Source of the DNA: Schistosoma haematobium
Taxonomy: Eukaryota; Platyhelminthes; Trematoda; Strigeidida; Schistosomatidae
Reading direction: 5' to 3'
Assembly (NCBI RefSeq): GCF_000699445.3
Contig: NC_067198.1
Coordinates: 31,561,536-31,625,535 of the forward strand
DNA: 64,000 nt
Below are positions 12,691 to 23,815 of the stretch, one piece after another. The notes below the pieces were generated by a model, which saw only the letters and a list, made by a program, of their open reading frames with translations, had not been told where the DNA came from and searched no databases. The position numbers and the translations under genes are program-made. Numbering within the stretch: the stretch's first letter is position 1; each line of letters begins with the position of its first letter.

Positions 12691-13932
12691 GTCCTGGCAA
12701 CGATGGTCTCTCAGTTTATCCAAAAGTATTATGAAAGAGTCGACGGGTGGACCCTCAAGTACATTCTGAGGTAATGAATTCCACTCGTTGATTCCATGGG
12801 AAAGTCGATAGTCAACTGACAAGTAATTTGTTCCGGGTTTGTGGACATTTTGAAGTATCCTCGTAAATTCTCTGTTTTCGAAACAGGAGAAATTAGGGCA
12901 TATCAGGTGCAAGGTTATCACTAAGCAATTTGAAGTCTGTAGTCAACTCCACCCTAGATCCGCGATGTGACAACCGGGATAGTTTCAGCTTGGCCAGTAG
13001 AGCATCACACAGGAGCCTTGCTATTTTGGGAATTAGCTTAGTTGCTGTTCTCTGAATATTTGTCAAAAGTTCACTGTTTTTTAAGCAGGAGCTAGCCGCT
13101 TGCATGCAGTACTCAAGTTTAGGACACGAACAAAATCAAAAATGGCTTAGCATAGACATGGCGGGAAGACCTACGTATTGACCAAAAAGTTTCAAAACCT
13201 TTGGCGATTATCGCACGGCAGTGTGCAGTAGTCTTTTAGTCTTGACTAACGATAACTCCTAAGTCATTATATGTCTGGACAACAGGTAGATCAGTGTTAT
13301 TCATCGTGTATACATCTGTACCTAGGTAACCGATGTGCGTCACAATACACTTGGAAGTATTAATCGACAACTGCCAGGTTTGAGACCATTCAGACAATTT
13401 CTCCATGTCATTTGGGAGTTCTAAGCTATCACCCTTACATCATATCGTTCTCCATATCTTGACATCGTCAGCATATAGCAAGACCGATGATAATAATAGA
13501 CAAGGAAGGTCATTTACATACAGGAGGAATAACACTGGCACCAAAACTGTACCCTGGGGCACTCTACTATGCACGGTTTCTCAGCTGGACAACTTGGAGT
13601 TCACTCGTACTCTTTGTTGGCACCCAAATAGGAAGACTTTTATCCACATCTATAGCTTGCCGCCAACCCCGACATTTCTTAGCTTATATAACAGCCGGTT
13701 GTGCGGAACTTTGTCAAAAGCTTTGCTAGAGTCAATGTAAGCTACGTCTACAGGTAAATTCTGGTCTTTAAAGTGTACCACCTTTCACGAGCCACTAGTA
13801 AGCTAGTGAGACAGGAATAACTTATTCTAAAACCATGCTGCTTTTCCGATAGGATCTGGTAGTCATCGGGATACTTAAAAAGCTCCTGCTGAATAATATT
13901 TTTTAAAAATTTTACCAACCACACTAGTTAGT

Positions 13933-14023
13933 GTTAGGAACTGATGAATTAATTTCTCACTTACATACCCGATATAAATACGCTGCGTATCAAAAACTTG
14001 CAGTCTCACACACGTTACAACAA
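13933..14023 (+). repeat. 5' LTR, U3 replaced by a gag-derived filler
   Basis: Only the first 8 nt (TGTTAGGA) and the last part from CGATATAAATACG remain. Between them is about 30 nt that closely matches the element's own gag at 14317-14344 (GAATTAATTTCTCACTT in both). The 3' LTR is about 368 nt, so this LTR is rearranged. Confidence 0.75.
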
Positions 14024-14180
14024 TTGGCGACGGGGTAGAGAAAATTTTGAACCCTGTAATTGGACGAGATTCAGCCTGTCTATTTTGACCAATCAATATC
14101 CAGATTTGTCATCGGCGTCCTTGGGAGTCATTGGTTGTTTATTGATTACAGTATTTCTCATTACCCTGCTGACTCAGAAA

Positions 14181-14873
14181 ATGACTATCCTTCCCGATCA
14201 ATTGAAGCTACTACTAGATCGCCAGCAGCAGCGTTTCAGAGAGAGCCAGTTGAATGTTTTGGACAATTTACGCACGCGACTGCTAAATCTCCCATGTTTC
14301 GGAGATGTGAAAGAGATTGACGAATTAATTTCTCACTTGCATACTGAACTCGAGAATGACTGCAGGACATATGAAGATGAAAACAAAAGCCTCTATGAAT
14401 CCCTTATGATCAGTAATGCAAACGAGGCAGTCATTCATGATCCGTCCAGCGATCCAGAATTGTCCAATTCAGAAGCATGCCCTGTTGTGGGTTCAAATCC
14501 CACTGTGCCTGAAACATGTGAGGTATCCAGCTTACAAGAAGAACTTCTCGTGCCAGAAAATGTTTCCCGTGCATCAAATAATGGTCAGAAATCTAATACG
14601 AATTTCAAAGAAGCTGTTTATTTTAGTGACCTATTATCCAGTGATGGAATTTTGAAGAGGTCTGATGAATATGTTTCACAAGAATCAAACGTTAATGACC
14701 TCATGTCTGGTGTCGCTAATTCTCATCATCTAGTCAGTTTTAGTGAACCCTCTATTCAATGCGCGAAATATGCTTTAAATAGAATCAGACTAACTGTTAC
14801 TTGGGTATATGAGGACCCAACGTTATTTCGCGGGAGAGGAAGGATGCAGAAAATTTTAACATCCAGATATTAA
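14181..14873 (+). CDS. Gag-like protein fused to a pol tail (LTR element)
   Basis: The likely start ATG at 14181 gives MTILPDQLKLLLDRQQQRF, typical of short helical gag N-termini of fluke LTR elements, then an acidic Ser/Glu-rich middle. The last about 30 residues (DPTLFRGRGRMQKI) look like the very end of a pol/integrase frame, just before the polypurine tract. A deletion therefore seems to have joined gag to the end of pol in frame, 230 codons in total. The frame is open upstream to 13998, but that part is LTR and primer site. No zinc knuckle, protease or RT is present. Confidence 0.55.
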   Translation: MTILPDQLKLLLDRQQQRFRESQLNVLDNLRTRLLNLPCFGDVKEIDELISHLHTELENDCRTYEDENKSLYESLMISNANEAVIHDPSSDPELSNSEACPVVGSNPTVPETCEVSSLQEELLVPENVSRASNNGQKSNTNFKEAVYFSDLLSSDGILKRSDEYVSQESNVNDLMSGVANSHHLVSFSEPSIQCAKYALNRIRLTVTWVYEDPTLFRGRGRMQKILTSRY

Positions 14874-14900
14874 CTCCGGATCGTTCAAAAAAAGGGGAGG

Positions 14901-15268
14901 TGTTAGGATAGTCGGAAAAATATACCAGTAATTATCGTGTTAAGTCTATGGTGGCCTTGGACCTTAAATGTACATTTCTTATTGGTCGATGTTTATTTCA
15001 CTTGTTAAATATTTTGTAAATGTTGTTTTCTATTTTATGGTACGATGTGATTTGTTTGTTTGGTATATAAATAGAGTATGTCTGAAATATAACGATTCAT
15101 AACTCAGAGGCTGTGACTTGTGTTCTTGACTCAACTGGCTAGGACAGACAGCGAGGCAGGGCCAATCGGGGCACTAGGTCGTCCACTACGTGTTTACGTG
15201 TCCACTGTAATCGATCGATATAAATACGCTGCGTATCAAAAACCTGCAGTCTCACACACGTTACAACA
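14901..15268 (+). repeat. 3' LTR of the inserted element
   Basis: Runs from TGTTAGGATAG to GTTACAACA, about 368 bp, directly after the polypurine tract. It contains the TATA-like GATATAAATACG shared with the 5' LTR at 13971, and is followed by the GTTAG duplication. Confidence 0.85.
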
Positions 15269-16260
15269 GTTAGGCTAACAGATCTATGGTTCTCAGGTTT
15301 ATGTTTCGTATCTGTTTTGAAGGCAGGACTTTTTATGGCGTTCTTCCAGTTTTTTGGTAAGCGACCCTCGGTTACGGATAGGTCAAAGCATATACTTAAA
15401 AGGTTCGCGACGAGGCTAGCTTATTCCTTTAGTAACCTAGGATGCAGTTCATCGGGTCACGTAGGTTCGCCTATGTCTAGTTATTTAGCAGACCAAAGGC
15501 ACCGAGTTCTTTAATGGTCACGCTGTCCAGTGTTTGTTTGGAAGGATTTGTATGGACTGACGAGAAGGGTGTTTCTACAGTATATATATTGCTAAAGTAA
15601 TTTGAGAATGCCTGAGCTTTACCAAAGTTGTCCTCCACTAATGATGAAGAATTACTGTCTCCCCATAGTGTTGGAAACTTTCCCCCTCTTTTTGTCCTTT
15701 GGTTTACATAAAGATACAAGCGTTTAGGGTATTCTATGGATCCCTTAACATTTTTTTCGCACAGAATTCTAGACTTATAGAGGGTCCAGGCACAAGTGAT
15801 CCTAGCCTTTCGATATTGAGATTTTATCTGATCAGTACCCAGTAACCTGAGAATATCACATTTTTCTCCCCTTACGGAGAAGGGTGCGAACCTCTCTACT
15901 GAACCATAGTAGAGAGTTTCTCAGATCCCTTGGTGTAGTCCAAGGGGTGTGGGGTGCAGTAACTTTCAAGTTTAAATTTTGAAATGTATCCCAAGCTGTT
16001 TCATTTGGAGACTCTGACTCTATTATCCAATTAACTGACGATGCTGAGTGCATAATATCTTGTATATTTGCATTCGAGAGGTTAGGTCTGGATTAAGCTT
16101 ACGCGTGCTCGTGATTGACAGTTATATGGAAGTCAAAAGCTATAACAGCATGATCACTTTTACAGAGAGGTGCCATGTAATCGAGGTTCGTAACGTTATC
16201 CTTATAATGGGTCAATTTAAGATCTGGTAAGGATGATTCAGAGTCCGGGTCGTTCTGAAT

Positions 16261-17207
16261 CTGAATCTTTCAAATTTCCACGCGCACTCGTCCAGTTTTC
16301 TTGCTCATATGGGTGTTTGAAATATGCTTGTCCTAAGTGTGACTCATATTTTACATTTTGTTGACGTCATTTGCCGACGGAAGATATGGGAAGTTAAATA
16401 GGTTAAATAGGATAGATGTTCAATAATATGAGACTGAGGATGTGTAGAATTATGGTCTACTATTATATTAGTACTGCTCTAATAATAGACCTAATCACAA
16501 AATTGTAGATTCGTCATGATATAACTGCCTAATCTATAAGATCTTACGTGGAAGTCACACCATCGACTACACCAACTCACTGTATCGTATCAATTACCAA
16601 TACATGATGTAGAACAAGGTTAGGCTAGAGAAAGAACAATATATTTAATATGAATAGAAGATATAAGGTAACATTCAGCAGAGACCACGCCTGCATGGCC
16701 AAGCCATGCCACTCGATCCACTCCAGTCCATCCAATTCATTGTTCGCGCCTTCTCCATTGTTAGGTATTTCTCCGCGTTAAATATTGAATATCTATTTTC
16801 TGAGTAGTCTCGTGTTCACAGCTTTGTGGATTGTGTGGCTATTGTCCAATGCCACTACACTACTCTCCCACCAGAACCAACGTGATGTTGGTTCGATACC
16901 AAATTGGATGGGATCGTCGCGCGCCGGAAGTTACCAAGGATAATAAGAATCCTTCGGGTATTGGTAAGCTGAAAGATAAATCAAAAAGAAGGCGACAGCA
17001 TCTGGTCGGGAAATACATGTAATAATTTTAAAATATCTGCCTTCATGCTTAACATGCTTGAAATGAAAATTTGGGTGAAGATTATTTGAGCTATAAAAAA
17101 TGGGATTACCATAACAATAATAATAATAATAAAACGATGCGTGTTAATAGCCGTTGGTTAATAACTTAACGTATAGGTAGTATTTTGTGTTTAGAAGTAT
17201 TAAAGTG
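16261..17207. other. Unassigned, with a GC-richer patch near 16.68-16.98 kb
   Basis: The patch (around GGTTCGATACCAAATTGG, GTCGCGCGCCGG) is visibly less AT-rich than its flanks and includes a 63-codon open frame without known motifs. It may be an old transposon piece. A short AAT/ATA microsatellite lies near 17115-17135. Confidence 0.3.
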
Positions 17208-17866
17208 ATGAATATTGTAGAAATGTTAATATTGGTATTAGTTTTGGTTCAAATTATGAAATCAAATAACGATTATGCCGGTAAGTTGTCCATATGAGTT
17301 GAATTCCAATTGCATCTCCTGGTATTCGGAGTTTGACATCGCCTTTACACTTAACACCTTTATGATCGACGTATAACAACCCAGTCAAATCAGAAGTCAG
17401 AACTAAAGGGGTCCGACGACATATTCAGAAAGCTACTGATATACTGAGGAGCGTTTGGTCTAAGCCGGCCAGTAGTTGCAAGGGATGAGTAGCACGACAA
17501 CTGAATAATCCGATTTCTCCCTCAATTTCATCATCATTTACAGTCGGTTTACAGGACAATCGGGAAAAATAAATATAAATGCTGGAAAGCATTATGGTTA
17601 TGCACCTGAGAGGAGCAAAATGTTAAAACAATAGGTGCGCGTACATATATATACCTTGAGATTAAGAAAAATATAAACCAAGCATAAAGACTTATTTTAT
17701 TTGGTGTTTACTACAGAAAAGTTAAAATCTACATTGCTTTTGTTTTTTTGACGCAGATACTACAGCATCCGAAAAACGAGTGAAAAAATGGAGCAAAAAT
17801 ATTTTTCACACAGTAGTCCTTCAGTTGTTGTGGTTAACACGAATTTACTTGAACATGTTCATTTAG
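17208..17866 (+). CDS. Candidate small secreted peptide gene, two exons
   Basis: Exon 1 (17208-17280) starts at an ATG and encodes a hydrophobic leader (MLILVLVLVQI near its start) of 24 residues, ending in phase 1 at a strong donor G|GTAAGT. A good acceptor (long T tract, GACGCAG) at 17756 opens exon 2 (17757-17866) in the fitting phase and continues for 35 codons to TAG, with a basic EKRVKKW stretch. The product would be a 60-residue secreted peptide. Fluke micro-exon and venom-allergen-like genes also begin with a short signal-peptide exon, but no family signature is visible. Exon 2 could end earlier at GTAGTC and continue elsewhere. Could be chance. Confidence 0.3.
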
Positions 17867-19611
17867 AGAGGCTATCACACTCCATGGACGTCTAGTCGTG
17901 TTCGTTGATCATTGAGGTTTGCATTGTAATTTATGAAATTGTGCGTTAGAAGATGGATCATCTGACACCGGCAGTAAAGGTTTAACTATCGCAAAACGGT
18001 TAAATTCTCCTTAATTGGTTCACTCTCACTAGTGAAATGTAGACTTCCATTCATCTCAAAAGTCATATTTCCAGTGAATTTCTATTTGACGGTCAACTTT
18101 CCTGTTGGTCAAGGCCCCTTTTGTCATCCAAACTAACAGTTCATTTCCAAGATATTTACAAGAATTTTCTCATGTGTCTACCATTTACTAAGATCAATCT
18201 TATTCAGATTTCATTTACAGGTCTTTCAAGATTATTATTGAAATGAATGTGGGCCTAAAGAGATGAAAGGACAGCGGTAGTCGGACAACTCAGTCGCGAT
18301 GAAGATTTGTTTTCGTCTAGTTTATTGCATATCAGTTTCGAACAGACTTTTTTCTCAGTGCCTGAGTGCCTATTTGTTACATAGGTTAATTCCGTATCAT
18401 TTACTTGATGTTGTTGACCTGAAATAGGTCTTTATAACCGCAGTTGGTGATTTTAGGTAGTAGAATATTCGCTTGTCTTGAAAATTATGGTTTCACAGAT
18501 GATCTGAACTTGTTCACGTAAATACAGATGCAAATACACCCCCAACTGGAATAGTTTTGCAAGTCTTTGACATTAAGGCTGACTTCATTATTTTTGCTAA
18601 ACAAACCCTTAACTGGAGATGCTTGATTGAGCGTCAACACCAAATCACATTCAGGAACGCCGCATTGAACATTCCTCACAACAGCGAGTTAGCTTAGATT
18701 ATAAACTTATCAACACACCAACTATTCCTCAAATATTTTCCTAACCTCTCGATTTCTGACACATTGTTCAACCTGCTTTGAAAACCTCGAATAAAAATGC
18801 ACCACAAGTAACAACGTTGTCAAGAGCTGTACGATTGGGAGGGTAGGCAAAGCTAATATATGTTGAAAGTGGTGACTGTCATTAATTAAATTATACTGAC
18901 CTCTTTATTATTAGTACTCTGCCGGATCGTCTTGGATACCATGTGTCACAATATATCTTCATGGTACTCACAAAATTGAGGATATCAGTGCAATTAGGCC
19001 TATTTAATTCAATTTTTTATTGCAACATAGAGAGAATTAGTTAATTACAGGAATTTTTCGTCATTTCTAACTTTGGTTAAGTCAGCTTCATTTAGTTTTG
19101 TTTTACTACTTCATATAATGCATTTCTAGCAACGTACTTTAAATACCGCAAGGTTTGTTGTCACTATTTGCAGGGTTAAAAAGTGTTTTCAAGATAGTAG
19201 TTTAATTTCATTATAGCTGATTTTAAGTTTTTCAGTGTCTCAATGCCTTTAGGTAGTTTAGAAGTTTGGAAAATGTTTAGTTCTTGAAAGAAAAAAGTAT
19301 TCATAATTCCAATCTCCTTACTTTAGAAAAAATTTCGTCATCTTTGGGCTGGTTTTCGGAAGTCTCGTCAACAAGTTTTGTGGAAATTTCAAAAAAGTTA
19401 TTTAAACTAAAAGATTTCCACTGGCTTGCGGTTCCTCTTCAAGACGCTTAAGAACGTGAAAAGTACTTTTCACTGTACAGTGAAGATTTATTCAGATTTC
19501 GAGAATGTTAACCAGCCGTTGCTTGATTTCGAGTTTTTACCCAACTGATGTTAGGGAAGGCATTCTTTCGAACAAACAATACTCTAAGATCAAAACTAGT
19601 GAGAAACATAT
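17867..19611. other. Unassigned intergenic sequence
   Basis: No repeat family recognised. A 64-codon minus-strand frame at 18485-18679 has a protein-like composition but no motif, and no pair of splice sites that I trust. Confidence 0.3.
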
Positions 19612-19731
19612 CAAGCTCCCAACGTTTGGAGAAATTTTGGGGTTTTTGTGCCATTTCCCCAAAGTTTGCTATAGTGGCTTCCCTAAAATTTCCTCAGGAT
19701 GAGTCAAATTTTCCCTAAAATTGGGAGCTTG
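19612..19731. repeat. 120-bp element with 11-bp terminal inverted repeats
   Basis: CAAGCTCCCAA at the left end and TTGGGAGCTTG at the right end are perfect inverse complements. The interior has a run of GGGGAAATGG/CCCCAAA-type words. It may be a miniature inverted-repeat element. No convincing target duplication. Confidence 0.45.
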
Positions 19732-19741
19732 GTATTTGTTT

Positions 19742-20110
19742 CGAACCTTAAGGTCCGATACGCAATGAAGAACAACATAATTGTGTTTATGAAATCAAAT
19801 GTAGTGATTGTAATGCAGTGTATGTAGGTCAAACATCAAGGTAACTGAATGTGAGGGTGAAGGAACACAAACTATCTTTAAAGCACATTCCTAAATCCTC
19901 AGATGATGTAAGAAAACTCGAGAAAAAAAATCAGCGATAGCATTACACCCGATAGAATCGGGTCATGCAATTGATTTTAATGGTACAAGAATCCTTCAAA
20001 AAGGCTTTAATTCTTACAAAGAGAGACTGACAGCCGAAGCCCTACACATATGGGTAAATATAAACAGTATCAATGTGAGAGATGGAATACAATTGGTCGT
20101 TCGATGACAA
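19742..20110 (+). pseudogene. Penelope-like GIY-YIG endonuclease relic
   Basis: The frame gives NCVYEIKCSDCNAVYVGQTSR, a stop, LNVRVKEHKLSLKH, then after a frameshift ALHPIESGHAIDFNGTRIL and ERLTAEALHIW. This is the zinc-ligand-plus-YVG/Arg pattern of the C-terminal endonuclease of Penelope-like elements. Only this 3' part remains, with at least two stops and one shift. It differs clearly from the copies at 6-8 kb and 62-64 kb, so it is another subfamily or an older insertion. Confidence 0.7.
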
Positions 20111-23100
20111 CTAATAATTAATAAGTAAACCTGAAATCCTTATTCCATTTTATCTATCTGGTATTACCTGAATAACAGCACTTACATTAAATGGTTTTAA
20201 TCAGTTGTCTTACCTGAATATGTTAATTAATTAACTGGAACATTAAAATAACACAAACTTTCAATTACAAATACATTATTCCTCTTTGAATTCATTCTTT
20301 GATCTTGTTTATGTATCTTCATTTTATGCATGCTGTGACATTTTTGATTCATATCATTTAGAAAAATTATAGGTTTTCTTAAAATTTACCGACCAGAGAC
20401 AATATATAGTGAGTGAAATTTCCTCGCACTTACGTGTACACACAATATTTTATCTTAACACTTTTTGTTTCACACCACATGTCCCTTACACCCTAATACA
20501 AATGCCTACCTAAAACATTGTTAACGTTGATCGGATGACCTATTCAGTATACAGTGTACCGGAGAACTATGTACCTATTTATATTCGATAATTTTGATGT
20601 TTGACTATATTTCCTTAAAAAAGCTTAAACCAAATTGTTAAGCGAAACGTTGGATTCACTTCAAATCCATTTCCTGAGATGTTACAAATACATTCTTCCT
20701 CTTTTATGTCTCATATCAACTCGACGCCGAAGTATTGTGAAAACGTTCGATCAAATTTAGAAGAAAGTTCTTATTCAAGGATAGTGAGTAAGATAATGCA
20801 TTGACGTGAAACATGACATTCAAATATTCGAATTTATGATCAAAATATAAGCACATAGATACGAATGTTGGTGAAAATTTAGTATAGGTCATCTTATCAT
20901 AAGAGAAGTGACCACCAATCACGTAAATGACTTAGGGAACTACCACCTGCCAGTTACCGATCCGATAGTCATCTTTCTAAGTTTTCCGTTCTAATACAAC
21001 CGAACATCTATTTTAAAACTTGTGGTTTAAATTTTATTTATTTTTGTCATTTATCTGAAAACTAATTTTTCCATCTAGGAGACAATAACGCAGTCTAAAT
21101 AGCAAACAATTATAATATCCATTTATAGTGACGACATTGAAAAATTAATGAATACCTAAATAATAGTATGATCTGGCAAACTAAAATTAAGACATTCCAA
21201 TATAACATATACTTAGTACTTTTGAGTGGTAAGGTCGGTATATAAAGATAATATAATAAGCTCTGTCCTATGAATTTGTGCAAGCCATGTCAGAAATTGT
21301 TTAAATAGTGACTGGTGCTGCAAGTTAGTATTTTAACGACCTACGTAACTTATAGTGTATAGGTCAGTTTAGTGATTATCTAAGCATTATTAGATTTGAG
21401 TGACTGGTTTTCTGTGCTCATAGAGTATTTTGTAGTTATATCCATTAATTGATTAGTGGAGAAACATATTGTCACTAAAACGGCTTATTTTGAGTAATAT
21501 ACGCAACTCGTGGTACGGATTTATCGCGATACATTGGTACAGTAGTACTTACAGAACTCTGTAATGTTTTTAATCCAAAAAACCAACGAACCTTTGTGCT
21601 TTCATACCTTCATCTATGTCCTACAAGTTTCATATCAGTAAGTATATGTATTATTACTGCATCTTTAAATGCACAATTCAAAACATAGACTTTAGAAAAA
21701 TTTGGAGCCTTACAGTAACTTCCCTGGATTCCCTTGAATCATTTACGTAGAAAACAGAACATTTTTATCTCATGTCGTCCAAGAGAACCTGAGCTCTGGA
21801 AGTCATTATGGACAGGGTGCTGCTGTCAAGATGAAAATAGACGCTCATAGCAAAGTAACATTTTTTCTACGTGCATAAGTTTGACCAGAATTAACTACGT
21901 AGTTCAATCTGATTTATAACATGAGATATTGCCTTATTGATATATCTGATAATTATCCCTCAATTAGGTCGATTTTTCAATTTTTATTCAAATAAAAAAA
22001 TATTATATCACACACTAGATACTTATTGTAAAGAACTAATACCATCGAAAACAGTCGATTACCGACAGCAAAACTAAACAGCTAATCGATTTTATTGGGC
22101 AAATCTTCATTCTGGTAACTAGTTTGTTGAGACCGTATCAAATTTTTAAAAAATTTCTCGATAATTACATCAAATCTGAATGTATACAGCATAGAGATTC
22201 AGAAGTGTCGAGTGTTACCACTCAATATTCGGGCTCAAGTTGTTAAATATGTCTCTAGGTGGTTAACATTCCTTAGTAAACTGTCTTCAAATCTCTTTGT
22301 TCAGTGTCATCACCAAATTATCAGGTCTGTTAATCTAAATTTTAGTTACGAGTGGCCGCCCAATATCAATTTTTGTTATCGACAAGATACTATCCGAAAA
22401 AAACAATAATCACTTTAAAACATTAAAATCATCGTTACAAAATTTATAAACTTGACTGGATAATTGACAAAAAACCGCGTAAACATCCAACTAACCTATT
22501 CATGAGATAAATAGCACAAGACTTAAATTTGTCCTTAGTATTCCCTAGCTAGTTTGAAATCACTTTTCAACTTATTCTACAAAATAATCTTAATTATCAA
22601 CTCGTTTTATCACTTAACTTATCGTAAAGAAAAGTAGAATCGATAGAATAGACCTATCACCAGTTCGAAAAAATTATCCGTAATAAAAAATTTATAATTC
22701 GGCTGATTGTTGTTGATTGTATTATATTCTCGCTGATAACCGGTTTTAATTTCGAATTTTCTTCCTCATTGTAGACTGTATTATTCACAAAAACTCTACA
22801 AGAAACCTGAATTACTAATTTATATCCGAAGGTAAACTTGGTTAATAACATTAGACTTACAAAAACTAGTCTGATTTTTGTAACCTGAGTAATCCTGAAT
22901 CTCGGTTTAAAACTGTTTGGCTTTATTATTATTGAAAAAGTTCATTTTGAACAGGTTAAACCAGTTACTTGTCTATGAAGCACGCTTTCATTACTGAGAT
23001 TATTAAGTGGTGTTCTTTACTACTAATTTCCAATCATTCTTTTTCGATTACCTTGTCATTATTCATATCATTTTGTATTTAAAAACTTGTTTGATAAGTT

Positions 23101-23815
23101 CATAAAATGAATTTATTATCAAGTCCAAAAAATACACCAAGAATTTTACCAAGGACTGATATTGCAAGTCCTATATCTTTACTATAGGCTAGATTTACTC
23201 AGCAGGAACTGTGGTTTGAAACGACATTCTACTTAGGTTACACAATAAAAGTTCGAAAGAGTTATAATTGCTAGTATTGGCAAAAATCTTTCTATAAATC
23301 AATATTTCGGTGTAATACAATATTACACATGTTACTAAGTTGCTTTAAGTAATATAATTAATTTCAGAAAATTACTTACCATTTCTATTTATACCTTCTA
23401 TACAAGTGACATTTTGATAGATCAAATCATTTTCATATCATAAAATTACATATAAGTTTCACAAACTGTTTGATATTGTAGTTTTCTAAGAAAAATCACT
23501 TATATTTATTCAAGTATGTATACCCATTACCATGCATTTACAATTGGTTAGTTATTTAAATGATAAATAACATTAAAGTAGTTTTGAATTAAATTGATTT
23601 GATGATTTTCAAGTCAATTTGTATTTTGATAAAACAAACATTTCTAAAATATTCTTTCATAAATAAACCTTTTGTTTTCATTTAATGTTTAAAATGGTTA
23701 TGGAACAGAAAAACAGTTTGCTTTTGGTCGTCGTATAATAATTTTACTATATGATTGTTTTTTCTTTTAATAAGATACATCAAACGAACTTTTTCTGTGA
23801 CATATATTGATAGAA
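20111..23815. other. Unassigned AT-rich intergenic sequence
   Basis: Only short open frames with no motif on either strand, and no clear repeat. It may hold the promoter or 5' non-coding exon of the gene starting at 23816. Confidence 0.35.

Larger units (their letters stand above)
13933..15268 (+). mobile_element. Internally deleted LTR retrotransposon with target duplication GTTAG
   Basis: A 5-bp duplication GTTAG flanks it (13928-13932 and 15269-15273). It has LTRs beginning TGTTAGGA and ending GTTACAACA, a primer-binding-like ATTGGCGACGGGG right after the 5' LTR, and a purine-rich AAAAAAAGGGGAGG right before the 3' LTR. Only about 0.88 kb of internal sequence remains and no pol is present, so it is a non-autonomous derivative. 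It probably belongs to a Ty3/gypsy-like lineage; this is inference from primer site and gag style. Confidence 0.85.
12690..16260 (-). mobile_element. CR1-like non-LTR retrotransposon B, split by an LTR element
   Basis: The 5' piece at 15274-16260 holds the end of the endonuclease (PLCKSDHAVIAFDF), the linker (TAPHTPWTTPRDL) and the start of the RT (HKPENHRSVS). The 3' piece at 12690-13927 continues with LTSVVGKIF, DSSKAFDKVPHNRLLYKL, VPQGTVL, YVNDLP, YADDVKIW, HAS/QAASSCLKN and the tail HGINEWNSLPQNVL. The break falls exactly inside SVS|LTS of the RT, where the LTR element is inserted. Many stops and shifts show it is old. It ends where element A begins. Confidence 0.75.

Noticed and set aside
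18485..18679. 64-codon minus-strand frame with protein-like composition
   Set aside because: No family motif, no trusted splice pair and no neighbouring exons.
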